Assembly (NCBI RefSeq): GCF_001466725.1
Contig: NZ_CP013650.1
Location: forward strand, 1,240,001 to 1,304,000
Direction of reading: 5' to 3'
Length of the DNA: 64,000 bases
Origin: Lacimicrobium alkaliphilum
Lineage (GTDB): Bacteria; Pseudomonadota; Gammaproteobacteria; Enterobacterales; Alteromonadaceae
The translations under genes were made by a program, and so were the position numbers. The stretch's first letter is position 1. Each line of letters starts with the position of its first letter. Below, piece by piece: positions 1 to 9,721 of the stretch. Below the pieces are notes generated by a model that saw only the letters and a list, made by a program, of their open reading frames with translations, searched no databases and was not told the origin of the DNA.

Positions 1-1662
1 ATTAATGATCATATTGAGCAGATGCGGCTGTCGGCCACCAAGGCGCTGATGGAGAGGCGGGATGTGGTGATCGTATCCAGTGTATCGGCTATCTATGGTC
101 TGGGTGATCCCGAGTCTTATATGAAAATGCTGCTGCATTTGCGTCAGGGCGATCTGATGGATCAGCGCGATATTCTGCGCCGGTTGGCAGAACTACAATA
201 CACCCGCAATGATGTGAATTTCGAGCGCGGTACCTTCAGGGTACGTGGTGATGTGATTGATATTTTCCCGGCAGATTCTGATCGTGAAGGGATTCGGGTT
301 GAACTGTTCGATGAAGAGATCGAGAAGATCAGTCTGTTTGACCCGCTCACCGGTGCGGTTGAGCGCTCTGTGGTCAGGGCCACGGTATTCCCCAAAACCC
401 ACTATGTCACGCCGCGGGAAAAGATCCTCGATGCCATAGAGAAAATTAAGGTGGAACTGGCAGAACGCCGTGAACAACTGAAATCGGTCAATAAGCTTAT
501 TGAAGAGCAGCGTATCAGCCAGCGTTGTCAGTTTGATATCGAGATGATGCTGGAACTGGGCTATTGCTCAGGCATTGAGAATTACTCCCGCTACTTGTCC
601 GGCCGGGCGCCCGGCGAGCCACCACCGACTTTGATCGATTATTTTCCTGCCGATGGGTTGTTGTTCATTGATGAATCCCACGTCACGGTTTCGCAAATCG
701 GTGCCATGTACAAAGGCGATCGCTCACGTAAGGAAACCCTGGTGGAATACGGCTTTCGTCTGCCCTCGGCGCTGGACAACCGGCCCCTGAAATTCGATGA
801 GTTTGAGGCGCTGTCACCGCAGACGATTTATGTGTCGGCCACCCCCGGGAATTATGAGCTGGAAAAATCCGATGGGGATGTGGTGGAGCAGGTGGTAAGG
901 CCCACAGGTCTTATCGATCCGGAAATTGAAGTGAGGCCGGTGGCGACTCAGGTGGATGATTTATTATCTGAGATCCGGTTGCGTAGTGAAGTTGATGAGC
1001 GGGTGCTCGTCACCACACTGACCAAACGCATGGCCGAAGATCTGAGTGATTATCTGGATGAACATGGGGTAAAGGTGCGCTATCTGCACTCGGATATCGA
1101 TACGGTAGAGCGCATGGAGATCATTCGCGATCTGCGTCTGGGCAAGTTTGATGTATTGGTGGGTATTAACCTGCTGCGGGAAGGTCTGGATATGCCGGAA
1201 GTGTCGCTTGTGGCGATACTGGACGCGGATAAGGAAGGCTTTTTGCGCTCTGAGCGTTCATTGATCCAGACTATGGGCCGGGCGGCCAGGAACCTTAATG
1301 GCAAGGCCATTCTGTATGGCGATGTGATCACCGGCTCTATGCAGCGGGCCATTGATGAAACTCAGCGTCGTCGGGAAAAGCAGATTGCCCATAATCTGGC
1401 TCACGGGATCACGCCGACCAGCCTGAACAAGTCGGTGACCGATGTGATGGATCTGGGAGGCAGTTGGATTTCCAACAAGCGTCGCAAGGTGGCCGAATCT
1501 GAAAAGCAATATCAACTGCGCTCACCCGATGAAATCATGAAACAAATCAGTGATATAGAGTCAAGAATGTTTGAACATGCCAAGAATCTGGAATTTGAAC
1601 AGGCGGCGGCATTGCGTGATGAAGTGGAAGCCTTGCGTCAGCGACTGGTGGCCCTGTCGTAA
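1..1662 (+). CDS. uvrB: UvrABC system protein B, 3' part (5' end outside window)
   Basis: UvrB is the damage-verifying helicase-like subunit of nucleotide excision repair; it is loaded by UvrA and recruits UvrC. The reading frame is open from base 1, so the N-terminal Walker A region lies upstream of the window. Visible parts are the segment around [18 protein letters not shown], the DESH Walker B motif (near base 675), YVSATPG (near 830), the QTMGRAARN helicase motif VI (near 1270), and a C-terminal UVR domain ending in [18 protein letters not shown] that contacts UvrC. The stop is TAA at 1660-1662. Nothing is unusual in the visible part and the family assignment is essentially certain. Confidence 0.98.
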   Translation: MNDHIEQMRLSATKALMERRDVVIVSSVSAIYGLGDPESYMKMLLHLRQGDLMDQRDILRRLAELQYTRNDVNFERGTFRVRGDVIDIFPADSDREGIRVELFDEEIEKISLFDPLTGAVERSVVRATVFPKTHYVTPREKILDAIEKIKVELAERREQLKSVNKLIEEQRISQRCQFDIEMMLELGYCSGIENYSRYLSGRAPGEPPPTLIDYFPADGLLFIDESHVTVSQIGAMYKGDRSRKETLVEYGFRLPSALDNRPLKFDEFEALSPQTIYVSATPGNYELEKSDGDVVEQVVRPTGLIDPEIEVRPVATQVDDLLSEIRLRSEVDERVLVTTLTKRMAEDLSDYLDEHGVKVRYLHSDIDTVERMEIIRDLRLGKFDVLVGINLLREGLDMPEVSLVAILDADKEGFLRSERSLIQTMGRAARNLNGKAILYGDVITGSMQRAIDETQRRREKQIAHNLAHGITPTSLNKSVTDVMDLGGSWISNKRRKVAESEKQYQLRSPDEIMKQISDIESRMFEHAKNLEFEQAAALRDEVEALRQRLVALS

Positions 1663-1716
1663 AAGATACGCGGCAAGCCGGCAGAACAGTTTGCATCTGT
1701 AGCAAAAACGGGTGTA

Positions 1717-1732
1717 GTATGTTTTGGCATAC
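1717..1732. promoter_or_regulatory. candidate operator upstream of the LysR gene
   Basis: A short inverted repeat, GTATG-N6-CATAC, lies 22 bases before the LysR-type gene. LysR regulators often bind interrupted dyads of this size at their own promoter, so autoregulation is possible. The arms are only 5 bp, so this is tentative. Confidence 0.35.
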
Positions 1733-1753
1733 CTATAACAAGATCTGAAAATT

Positions 1754-2668
1754 ATGCTGAACAGACTACAAGAATCCGACATCAAGCTGCTGCGCGTATT
1801 TTATGCCGTAGCCTCCTGCAACGGTTTTACCGCTGCCGAGCCGGTCTTGCGTATGCAGAGGCCGAATATCAGTGCGGCGATCAAAAAGCTGGAAGAGCGA
1901 CTGGATCTGGTGCTTTGCCATCGTGGTCGGGGCGGGTTTCAGATGACCAAAGAAGGTGAGGTGGTCTTCCAGGAAACCAAGCGTATATTCAATGCCTTCG
2001 ACAACTTCGTGTTTAATCTCAAGAGTCTGCATGATGACTATTCAGGACATATTACGCTGGTATTGATGTCCAGCCTGCCACTGAAATTGTCTCAGGCGGT
2101 GAGTAAAGCGGTCAAAAGCACCATGCAGAAATTTGACGATATTCACTTTAATATTCAGACCCGTCTGTACAATGAAATTGAGCATGTGGCGCTCTCAGGT
2201 GAATGTCACCTGGTGGTATCAAGCTATGATATGGTCAAGCCAGAGTCGCTGGTTTTCCATCCTCTGGGGGTGAGCAATACCGGCCACCTGTACTGTCATG
2301 AATCTCATCCGCTGGCCAAGTATACCGGTGATTTCCCCGACTCTGTGCGGCTGGAGGATTATGCCTCGGTGGGCATCACCGGCTTGTCCTCGTCTAATTA
2401 TGTGAATGAGCAGCAACGCATGGCTATTCACACCTTCTCAGACTCCTTTGAAAGCTGCCTGTCAGCGGTGCTGACCGGAAATTACCTGGGGCTGCTGCCT
2501 GACTCGCTGGTACAAAGCAATGCCCAGGGACTTGGGCTGGTAGCCATAGGCGGGGAGGCGTTTCGGTTTAACCATGAGTTTTTCGCCATCAATGGCAAAA
2601 ATACCATTCTCAACCCGGTACTCAAACACTGCATTCGCGAGCTGAACTATTTTGCTCAACAGGAGTGA
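1754..2668 (+). CDS. LysR-family transcriptional regulator
   Basis: This 304-residue protein has the normal LysR length and layout. An N-terminal winged helix-turn-helix spans about residues 8-70 (motif RMQRPNISAAIKKLEERLDL, then an RGRGGFQMTKEGE wing) and is followed by a substrate-binding-like effector domain. LysR proteins usually act as tetramers on a nearby or divergent promoter, but here the neighbours are uvrB and a leftward yaiI, so no target is obvious. The effector cannot be predicted. A small dyad just upstream could be its own operator. Confidence 0.9.
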   Translation: MLNRLQESDIKLLRVFYAVASCNGFTAAEPVLRMQRPNISAAIKKLEERLDLVLCHRGRGGFQMTKEGEVVFQETKRIFNAFDNFVFNLKSLHDDYSGHITLVLMSSLPLKLSQAVSKAVKSTMQKFDDIHFNIQTRLYNEIEHVALSGECHLVVSSYDMVKPESLVFHPLGVSNTGHLYCHESHPLAKYTGDFPDSVRLEDYASVGITGLSSSNYVNEQQRMAIHTFSDSFESCLSAVLTGNYLGLLPDSLVQSNAQGLGLVAIGGEAFRFNHEFFAINGKNTILNPVLKHCIRELNYFAQQE

Positions 2669-2797
2669 TGGCGACGGCAGGTCTGGCTTTAGCCCCACAA
2701 AAAGGTTGAAGAAGCAACGCCTGTGGGCATAGATAGACTCGTTCTCTGCTTTGTACTGGTATTACTTGCGTAGCCCATCAATTGGGCCTTCCATTTA

Positions 2798-2917
2798 TTT
2801 CACCACGAAGAACACAAAGGGCACGAAGCTTAAAAATTCCATCCTTCGGTTCGCGAGACACTACATCCTTGTATTCGCTTTCCATCCTTCGTGGTTCTTC
2901 GTGACCTTTGTGGTGAA
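2798..2917. repeat. inverted repeat of CACGAAG-type arms, possible MITE or REP-like element
   Basis: Two roughly 30-base arms face each other: 2799-2828, starting TTCACCACGAAGAACAC, and 2887-2917, whose reverse complement starts TTCACCACAAAGGTCACG. Both arms end in CACGAAG at the inner side and are separated by about 58 bases. The element fills most of the gap between the convergent LysR and yaiI genes. Within each arm the words CACGAAG and CACAAAGG recur. It could fold into a long hairpin and serve as a bidirectional terminator, or be a dispersed non-autonomous repeat. Confidence 0.65.
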
Positions 2918-2923
2918 GTCGTC

Positions 2924-3370
2924 CTATTTAGTGCGGGCCAGATAAGTGTCCAGTTTATTGGCGAAGGCTTGTTTGTCGGCCTGACCTAAAGGCGGCGGGC
3001 CGCCTGTATGGGCGCCACTGGCGCGCATGGTATCCATAAAGTCGCGGATATTCAGACGTTGTCGCACATTGCTTTTATCCAGCCACTCTCCACGGGGACT
3101 CAGTACCAGGCAGTCCTTTTCAATCACCTCCGCTGCCAGCGGAATATCGCTGGTAATAATCAGATCCCCTGCTTCGGCCCGGCGCACGATTTCATCATCT
3201 GCAACATCGAAGCCGCTGGACACCTGTAGAGACCGCACATAACGACCATTAGGAGTGCGCATGGGTTGGTTGGCTACCAGTATGGTGTCGGTTCTGGTGC
3301 GCTCGGCGGCTCTGAACAGAATCTCTTTGATGGCGACCGGGCAGGCATCGGCATCGACCCAAATTGTCAT
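2924..3370 (-). CDS. yaiI: YaiI/YqxD family protein (UPF0178, DUF188)
   Basis: This 148-residue protein matches the DUF188 family over its whole length, with the N-terminal IWVDADACP motif and an internal [15 protein letters not shown] block. The fold is related to PIN-like nuclease domains, and the acidic DAD motif is where metal would bind, but the biochemical role of the family is not established. It is the last gene of a leftward group after the diguanylate cyclase, 34 bases downstream of it. Confidence 0.92.
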   Translation of the reverse strand: MTIWVDADACPVAIKEILFRAAERTRTDTILVANQPMRTPNGRYVRSLQVSSGFDVADDEIVRRAEAGDLIITSDIPLAAEVIEKDCLVLSPRGEWLDKSNVRQRLNIRDFMDTMRASGAHTGGPPPLGQADKQAFANKLDTYLARTK

Positions 3371-3404
3371 TATTAGTCCTTACTTGTTATGAGTGGCGGC
3401 AGTA

Positions 3405-4874
3405 TCAGGTATGCTCTTCACTGATACAAATACAATCACGCCCTTTCGCTTTGGCCTGGTACAAGGCTATGTCTGCACGTTCAAAACAGCTGATCATGGA
3501 CTCCTGCTGTTTTAAGCAGGCAATACCAAAGCTGCAGGTAACCGCTTTGGCCACTGAAAAGCTGGTGCTGCGGATCCTTTCGGCGATGCGACTTGCCAGC
3601 ACCTGAGCATCTTCAGGACAGTCTTGCTGGCTCATAATAACAAATTCTTCACCGCCCCAGCGGGCGACAATATCCTGTTCACGCACACATTGTTTCAACA
3701 CAGCTGACAGCGTCTGCAGCACTTTGTCACCGGCGCTATGGCCATACTCGTCGTTTATCTCTTTAAAGTGGTCAATATCTATCAGAATAAGACTGCAGTG
3801 CTGATTCTCGTTGGTATTGCGATTGTCCGGCTGCATACGGGTATTGAAAAAATGCCGGTTGTAGAGTTTGGTCAAAGGATCATGGTTGGAAAGGAATTCC
3901 AGTTCAAGATTGGAATCCTGCAGTTCCGCTTTTAGCGCTTCCAGCTGATTACTCTTGGTTTCCAGCTTAAGACTATAGCGCCGGATCATCAGGTTCCAGG
4001 CGACCAGTATCAGGATAATAACTAAGGTGATAAGTGCCACCCGCCAGGTCAGGGTGTAGTTGTAGCTTTCAATCACCCTGACATTGTTCCATTGCTGTTG
4101 AATAGCAAGGTGGTCAGCTTCCGGTAATGACAGCAAGGCATCATTGATTACCGGCAGCAGGTTAGCATGTTTGGGAATGACCGCCATCCGCAGCTCATCC
4201 TGTGGCCAGGCCCAGCCATTTATTTTCAACTCCAGCAATGCCTGTTGTTGTACATAGGCATTGACTGAATACAGCGAGCCTACGAACACTTCTGCTCTGC
4301 CATCGGCCACAGCCATCAGGCCGTCCTTCTCACTTTCAACCTCAAGCACATCCAGGGCGGGAAAATGCCGCTGTACATATTCCAGTAGCCGGTAATCTTT
4401 AGGTATCGCCAGACGTCGCTCTCCGATGTGCTCAAGCCCTTGTAAAAAGGGTTCTTCCCTGCTGGAAACCAGTACATTAGGGGCATATAGATAGACATCG
4501 CTAAAGACTAAAAAGTCTTGTCTGTTCTCACTCTGGTTGAGCATAGGGGTGAGGTCACAGCTGCCTTCGCGCAGTAGTTGCAGGGTTTCACTCCAGGAAT
4601 TTGTGGGCCTGAGTCTGAATTCCAGCCCGGTACGTTGTTTCAATCTCTGCAGATAGCCTGAAGACATGCCGATATGCTGACCTTTTTCTATGGCCTCATA
4701 GGGCAACCAGTCGGGGTCGATGCAATAGGTTAATACCGGCCAATCCGTGGCAATAACGGTATCTTTCTGGCTCTGAGCCAGACTTTGCTGAGTACAGGAA
4801 AGCAGGCCAGCAAAAAAGCAAAGCCGCATCAGCCAGTGACCTGGGTACTGCGCTGACAAGTTAAGCGCTTTCAC
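3405..4874 (-). CDS. membrane diguanylate cyclase with periplasmic solute-binding sensor
   Basis: This 489-residue protein makes cyclic di-GMP from two GTP. Reading order: signal sequence (about residues 1-34), a periplasmic SBP_bac_3 type domain (about 40-265) resembling amino-acid-binding proteins, one transmembrane helix (about 278-296), a short coiled coil (302-328) and a GGEEF domain (330 to the end). The active-site GGEEF is intact at 407-411. An inhibitory-site RxxD (REQD, 398-401) sits five residues before it, so product feedback inhibition is expected. The architecture suggests that a periplasmic small molecule, possibly an amino acid, controls c-di-GMP production. The ligand cannot be read from the sequence. 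Confidence 0.93.
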   Translation of the reverse strand: MKALNLSAQYPGHWLMRLCFFAGLLSCTQQSLAQSQKDTVIATDWPVLTYCIDPDWLPYEAIEKGQHIGMSSGYLQRLKQRTGLEFRLRPTNSWSETLQLLREGSCDLTPMLNQSENRQDFLVFSDVYLYAPNVLVSSREEPFLQGLEHIGERRLAIPKDYRLLEYVQRHFPALDVLEVESEKDGLMAVADGRAEVFVGSLYSVNAYVQQQALLELKINGWAWPQDELRMAVIPKHANLLPVINDALLSLPEADHLAIQQQWNNVRVIESYNYTLTWRVALITLVIILILVAWNLMIRRYSLKLETKSNQLEALKAELQDSNLELEFLSNHDPLTKLYNRHFFNTRMQPDNRNTNENQHCSLILIDIDHFKEINDEYGHSAGDKVLQTLSAVLKQCVREQDIVARWGGEEFVIMSQQDCPEDAQVLASRIAERIRSTSFSVAKAVTCSFGIACLKQQESMISCFERADIALYQAKAKGRDCICISEEHT

Positions 4875-4998
4875 AGCGATGCAAGCTCAAAACCGGGGAT
4901 AAGGACATCAACGCACAGTTAATCTTGTCGGTATTTTTATTCAGTGTGTTACCTAAATTGCTATCAATCAAGTCTTTTGCGCTGGCACATCAATGCGC

Positions 4999-6087
4999 TT
5001 ATAACACTTGACTGATATGTCGGGCATATTGCCGCATCAGATTAGAGCCTTTGTAGCTATCCGGTGGAAACACTAAAGGTGCAGATTGACTGAGTTTCCT
5101 GAGAGTATCCACGGCAGCTTTAGCCTCCGAAGCCGGGTCCTGTGGAATGCTGGTATACAGACACTCACCGGGAACATATTCAGGGTAAGCCAGGCGCTTG
5201 GGGGCCAGGGGAATACAGCCGGCGGCCATGGCTTCGAGCATGGCCAGGCCCTGAAAGTCATGAATGGCTGTGGACAGCACAATATCGGCCTGCTGCAACA
5301 ATTGCCGGTAGTCTTGAGGGTGCTGTAAATAACCGAAATGAGCAAGCCGCTGCTTAAACTCAGTCTGGATGTACCTGAATTCTTGCGGTTGGCGCCGGAA
5401 CTGTTCGCCCACCACACTTAGGGTGAACTCTCTGTCAGAGGCCTGAAGCTGCCTCAGGAACAACAGTAATCCTTGTGGGCCTTTGTCATATTCCCAGCGA
5501 TGGTTCCACAGAATATGGGGGCATTGCAGATTGACCTGTCGTGGTGGGCAAAAATCATTGTCTTTAATGGCAACGGGCAGAATCGCAGACTTTTTACCGA
5601 GACTCTGAACCAGGCCCTCAGGCACCTCATCCGGCATCTTGTTCAGAAGATCCGCCACGCCAGTCATAAAGGTGTTTTTATTAAACTGGCTGTTAAAGAG
5701 TATTTTATCGGCACTGAGCCCGGCGTAGAGATTAACCATGGCCGGTTCCAGGCTGTTGTGCTGGCTGGCAGATTGAGGATAGGCGAACTGGTTTTCATGC
5801 ATATATAAAATGGCGGGGAGACGTGCCAGGTTGGGATGTAAGCCTTTAATGCTGGCCAGATCGACCATGGAGGTCACGATAAGCAGATCCCAGTCTTGTT
5901 GCAACTCTGGAGCATTCAGCCAGCTCACCGGATTGCCGCGGATGCGCCAGCGAAAATACCGTGGTGGCAGGGTCAATACTGACCACTGATATTGTGGCAA
6001 CCCCTGAATAAGCTGTTCCCGCCAGTGCTTGTGGCTACCGGTATCATAGGCAGAGAGTAACAAAATTCTGGGGCTGTCATCTTTCAT
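4999..6087 (-). CDS. DUF3524-type glycosyltransferase, homologous to tRNA-queuosine alpha-mannosyltransferase
   Basis: The N-terminal half is a DUF3524 domain (ILLLSAYDTGSHKHWREQL, ILYMHENQFAYPQ) and the C-terminal half is a GT4-like glycosyltransferase (HILWNHRWEYDKGP, then the DFQGLAMLEAMAAGC donor-site loop). This is the architecture of animal GTDC1/QTMAN, which mannosylates queuosine in tRNA-Asp. Whether the bacterial homologue has the same substrate is inference. The frame is open to 6186, but the family start MKDDSPRILLL is at 6087, giving 362 residues; no good ribosome site is seen at any candidate start. It is divergent from the AbgT transporter gene. Confidence 0.82.
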   Translation of the reverse strand: MKDDSPRILLLSAYDTGSHKHWREQLIQGLPQYQWSVLTLPPRYFRWRIRGNPVSWLNAPELQQDWDLLIVTSMVDLASIKGLHPNLARLPAILYMHENQFAYPQSASQHNSLEPAMVNLYAGLSADKILFNSQFNKNTFMTGVADLLNKMPDEVPEGLVQSLGKKSAILPVAIKDNDFCPPRQVNLQCPHILWNHRWEYDKGPQGLLLFLRQLQASDREFTLSVVGEQFRRQPQEFRYIQTEFKQRLAHFGYLQHPQDYRQLLQQADIVLSTAIHDFQGLAMLEAMAAGCIPLAPKRLAYPEYVPGECLYTSIPQDPASEAKAAVDTLRKLSQSAPLVFPPDSYKGSNLMRQYARHISQVL

Positions 6088-6224
6088 CGGCACTATTTTG
6101 TCACAGATTGTCGGGGTTGTGGCAGTGACAGATGGACTATGGCAAACTTGCCGCATAATGCAGGGCTGCTTCTGTCCTGTGAGCATAAACGACCAATATA
6201 ATAATAACTTAGGGAGATCCTCCG

Positions 6225-7757
6225 GTGAGTACTAATAACTGGACCAGTCGTGCGCTGGATAAGATTGAACGGGTAGGGAATAAGTTACCTGATCCGGCAG
6301 TAATATTTCTGATCAGTCTGATCATTGTTTGGGTGTTATCGGCGCTGTTGTCGGGCACCAGTTTTAGTGCCATTGATCCCAGAACCGATGCCCCGGTGGT
6401 GGTGAATAACCTGCTGACCGGCGAAAATCTGGCAGATTTTCTCTCCCGCATGGTGACCATTTTTACCAGCTTTGCGCCTTTGGGTGTAGTACTGGTGGCG
6501 ATGCTGGGTGTGGGGGTGGCCGAGCATTCCGGATTTATTAATGCCGGTCTTAAGCGTATGCTCGACTCCACGCCGAAAATGTTGCTGACGCCCTCTATTA
6601 TTCTGGTGGCGATTATCAGCCATACCGCCACCGATGCCGGTTATGTGCTGGTGATCCCACTGGCCGGGGTAATTTTTTATGCCATGGGGCGACATCCGCT
6701 GGCGGGGATTGCGGCGGCCTTTGCCGGCGTCAGTGGCGGCTTCAGCGCTAACTTTGTGCCCTCGGCCATAGATCCTTTGCTGCAGAGCTTTACCCAAAGC
6801 GCGGCACAAATTATCGACCCGCAAATCCAGATCAATCCACTGAATAACTGGTTCTTCACCAGTGCTTCGAGCATATTGATTATTCTGCTGGGCTGGTGGC
6901 TGACCGACAGGGTGATCGAGCCAAGATTGCAGAATACCCAGGTGGACGGCGATCCCGATGAAATCCCCAGATTTGAAGATTTGGGTAAAAAAGAAATCAC
7001 TGCATTGCGGGTATCGGGGCTGACCATGTTGGTGGGTACATTGTTGTTGGTGGTGGCACTGTGGCCAGCTGATTCTCCTTTGCGAAGCCCTGATGGTGAA
7101 CTGGCCTCTTTTACCGCGCCACTGATGCACAGTATTGTGCCGCTGATCTTTTTACTCTTCGTGTTACCCGGGGTGGTGTATGGCTATCTGGCCGGCACAT
7201 TTACCTCCAGCAAAGATGTGATCGGAGCCATGAGTAAATCCATGGGTAGCATGAGTTACTATGTGGTGATGGCATTTTTCTGTGCCTTGTTTATCGATGC
7301 CTTTGGCAAGTCCAATCTCGGTGCCTTGCTGGCCATAGAGGGGGCGCAGTTACTCAAAACTCTGCAACTGCCGAGTATGGTAACCATTGTGGGGCTGGTT
7401 TTTCTGACGGCATTTGTGAACTTGTTTGTGGGCTCGGCATCGGCGAAGTGGGCGCTGCTCGGACCTATTTTTGTACCCATGCTGATGCAGTTGAATATCT
7501 CGCCGGATCTGACTCAGGCCGCCTACCGTGTGGGGGATTCCTCGTCGAATATTATCACCCCGCTGATGCCCTATTTCCCACTGGTGGTAGTTTACTGTCA
7601 GCGTTATGTAAAAGGTACGGGTATCGGCACCCTGTTGTCACTGATGCTGCCGTTTTCAGTTTGCTTTATTCTGGCCTGGAGCGCATTTTTGCTGATTTAT
7701 TGGGCTCTGGGTATTCCTCTTGGACTGCAGTCAAGCTATGTGTACCCGGCTCCCTGA
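6225..7757 (+). CDS. AbgT-family transporter
   Basis: This 510-residue inner-membrane protein has about a dozen hydrophobic segments. AbgT-family hallmarks include NKLPDPAVIFL near the start, HTATDAGYVLVIPLA, AAAFAGVSGGFSANF, and late GSASAKWALLGPIFVPM and RVGDSSSNIITPLMPYF. The family includes E. coli AbgT (p-aminobenzoyl-glutamate uptake) and MtrF/YdaH, reported as proton-driven exporters of sulfonamides and folate breakdown products. Direction and substrate cannot be decided here, because no abgAB hydrolase genes are adjacent. An AGGGAGAT ribosome site precedes the ATG. Confidence 0.92.
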   Translation: MSTNNWTSRALDKIERVGNKLPDPAVIFLISLIIVWVLSALLSGTSFSAIDPRTDAPVVVNNLLTGENLADFLSRMVTIFTSFAPLGVVLVAMLGVGVAEHSGFINAGLKRMLDSTPKMLLTPSIILVAIISHTATDAGYVLVIPLAGVIFYAMGRHPLAGIAAAFAGVSGGFSANFVPSAIDPLLQSFTQSAAQIIDPQIQINPLNNWFFTSASSILIILLGWWLTDRVIEPRLQNTQVDGDPDEIPRFEDLGKKEITALRVSGLTMLVGTLLLVVALWPADSPLRSPDGELASFTAPLMHSIVPLIFLLFVLPGVVYGYLAGTFTSSKDVIGAMSKSMGSMSYYVVMAFFCALFIDAFGKSNLGALLAIEGAQLLKTLQLPSMVTIVGLVFLTAFVNLFVGSASAKWALLGPIFVPMLMQLNISPDLTQAAYRVGDSSSNIITPLMPYFPLVVVYCQRYVKGTGIGTLLSLMLPFSVCFILAWSAFLLIYWALGIPLGLQSSYVYPAP

Positions 7758-7781
7758 ATCCGTCAGTGAAGGGGGCTGGCG

Positions 7782-8357
7782 ATGAGCCGGGCCCCGGATA
7801 TCACCGGGCCCTTGCATGATATTCTGAGGGAGTATCCGCAGGGCCTGAGTGAGCATCAACTGATAACCCGGCTCAAACAGCCGCAAGTAGGCATACTCAG
7901 TGCCCGTCTTAACCTCGCCGATCCCTTGTGTTTATTTCAGACCCATTTTTATGTGTTTCATCAGCTTTATCAGTTACGTAATCAACTGCGCGAGCAACAG
8001 CAGGGGGATATGACAATCTCTGCCACTTCGGTTTGCCTGTTGCCTTTTACTCCTGGAGAGAAGGCGCTGGGCGAATCAGATTCGCTGGCAGCCTATTATC
8101 TGGACTGGAATAACTTTGATAATACCGGCAAGGAGGATGTTAACGCCTTACTGAATGATTTCTGGCAACGAATGGCCGGGCAGGTGCCCGACGATGAGCG
8201 ACGCCAGGCGCTGGCTGCGCTGGATTTACCTGAAGATGCCAGCGCGCAGCAAATACGCCGCCAGTACCGTGTTCTTATCCACCGACATCATCCTGATAAG
8301 GGCGGCGATACCGATGTGACCCGCAAGCTTAACGCCGCCTATCGGAAACTGCTCTGA
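7782..8357 (+). CDS. DnaJ-related protein with C-terminal J domain
   Basis: This 191-residue protein has a DNAJ_related N-terminal region (LHDILREYPQGLSEHQLITRL) and a truncated J domain at the very C-terminus with the HPD motif at 170-172 (HRHHPDKGGD). HPD is the tripeptide that stimulates Hsp70 ATPase, so a DnaK co-chaperone role is likely. There is no Gly/Phe or zinc-finger region. It follows the AbgT gene by 24 bases in the same direction and may be co-transcribed, although no functional link is evident. Confidence 0.88.
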   Translation: MSRAPDITGPLHDILREYPQGLSEHQLITRLKQPQVGILSARLNLADPLCLFQTHFYVFHQLYQLRNQLREQQQGDMTISATSVCLLPFTPGEKALGESDSLAAYYLDWNNFDNTGKEDVNALLNDFWQRMAGQVPDDERRQALAALDLPEDASAQQIRRQYRVLIHRHHPDKGGDTDVTRKLNAAYRKLL

Positions 8358-8627
8358 TATCGGTGGCGCTGATCGTGGTTCAACAGGGTGAGGTTATGGG
8401 GCTGTAAGTGACTTTCAGATAACAATGCTTGCCAACGCAGTCGAGTAATGTTAAAAAGTCAATCCCTTTAAAGAATATTGCACCGAAATGAAAGTAAAGA
8501 AAACGTTACGGAGCTTACTTAAAACGTCCCGATACTGCTGATCTTTTCGGCCGGTTTTCTCAACCGGTGTCATACTTTCTATTGTCGCTCTTTATCTCAC
8601 TATCTATTTACAACAGGTTTTATTCCT
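8358..8627 (+). promoter_or_regulatory. leader region of aroF-tyrA with a perfect hairpin
   Basis: This 270-base gap should contain the aroF promoter. A perfect hairpin CCGGTT-TTCTC-AACCGG lies at 8551-8567 and is not followed by a T-run. A 17-codon open frame (8488-8541) with a single Tyr codon precedes it, which is too weak to call an attenuation leader peptide. No convincing TyrR box (TGTAAA-N6-TTTACA) was found. Confidence 0.4.
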
Positions 8628-9719
8628 ATGTTAAAAGACGCCATTAATAATGTTCACGTATCCGGTGAACAGGTCATTATTACGCCCGACGCACTGGCAA
8701 AAGAACTGCCGGTCAGCCAGTCGGCGCTTGATATTATTCAGCAGTCCAGGGCTACCATTGCCGATATTATTCACCGCCGTGATCACCGCTTGCTGGTGGT
8801 CAGCGGTCCCTGCTCAATTCATGATATCGACGCAGCGAAGGAATATGCCCTTAAACTTAAAGAGCTGCACGAAGAAACCAAAGACAGTCTGTATATTGTG
8901 ATGCGGGTTTACTTTGAAAAGCCGAGGACCACCGTTGGCTGGAAAGGGCTGATCAATGATCCTCATCTGGATGGCAGTTTTGATATCGAGACCGGTCTGC
9001 GTAAGGCCAGGGAACTGCTGATCTGGTTGTCTGAGCTGCAGTTGCCGGTCGCCACCGAAGCCCTGGATCCCATCAGCCCCCAGTATCTGTCTGAGCTGTT
9101 CGCCTGGGCTGCTATTGGTGCCAGAACCTCTGAGTCACAAACTCACAGAGAAATGGCCAGTGGCTTGTCTATGCCCGTAGGTTTTAAAAACGGTACCGAC
9201 GGCAGTCTGGATATCCCCATCAACGCACTGAAATCCGCGGCTTCCGGGCACAGTTTTATGGGCATCAATAAGCAGGGCCAGGTCAGCATGATCCAGACCC
9301 AGGGCAACCCTGACGGGCATATTATTCTGCGCGGTGGCAAGCAGCCTAATTATGACTCCGTATGTGTAGCCGAATGCGAAGAGCAACTGCAAAAAGCCAA
9401 CCTCAGTGCCGGCCTGGTGGTGGATTGCAGCCATGCGAACTCGAATAAGGATTATCGCCGCCAGCCTCTGGTAGCAGCGAATGTGATGAACCAGATCCTC
9501 GAAGGTAACCAGTCCATTATCGGCATTATGCTGGAGAGTCATCTTAACGAAGGCAATCAGAGCAGTGATGGTAAGCGACTGCAAGATCTGCAGTATGGGG
9601 TGTCTATCACCGATGCCTGCATTGACTGGCAGAATACCGCACAGTTACTGAAAAAAATTCGTGACAAGCTGATCACCGTATTGCCTATGCGGATGAAGAA
9701 AATGGAGCAGGCGGTGTAA
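8628..9719 (+). CDS. aroF: 3-deoxy-7-phosphoheptulonate (DAHP) synthase, class I
   Basis: This enzyme condenses phosphoenolpyruvate and erythrose 4-phosphate, the first step of the shikimate pathway. The 363-residue protein has the class I AroAI motifs [43 protein letters not shown] and the metal-site region [12 protein letters not shown]. The length fits the AroF/G/H group. It overlaps functionally with tyrA two bases downstream, so it is probably the tyrosine-sensitive isozyme (AroF), as in E. coli aroF-tyrA. The isozyme assignment rests on gene order, not on identified allosteric residues. Confidence 0.93.
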   Translation: MLKDAINNVHVSGEQVIITPDALAKELPVSQSALDIIQQSRATIADIIHRRDHRLLVVSGPCSIHDIDAAKEYALKLKELHEETKDSLYIVMRVYFEKPRTTVGWKGLINDPHLDGSFDIETGLRKARELLIWLSELQLPVATEALDPISPQYLSELFAWAAIGARTSESQTHREMASGLSMPVGFKNGTDGSLDIPINALKSAASGHSFMGINKQGQVSMIQTQGNPDGHIILRGGKQPNYDSVCVAECEEQLQKANLSAGLVVDCSHANSNKDYRRQPLVAANVMNQILEGNQSIIGIMLESHLNEGNQSSDGKRLQDLQYGVSITDACIDWQNTAQLLKKIRDKLITVLPMRMKKMEQAV

Positions 9720-9721
9720 CC

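Noticed and set aside
6336..7130. 264-codon antisense ORF in the AbgT gene
   Set aside because: The frame is open because of codon bias of the sense gene; the translation is low-complexity and shows no family.
8488..8541. 17-codon leader peptide for aroF attenuation
   Set aside because: It has one Tyr codon and no Phe run, and the hairpin that follows lacks a T-tract.
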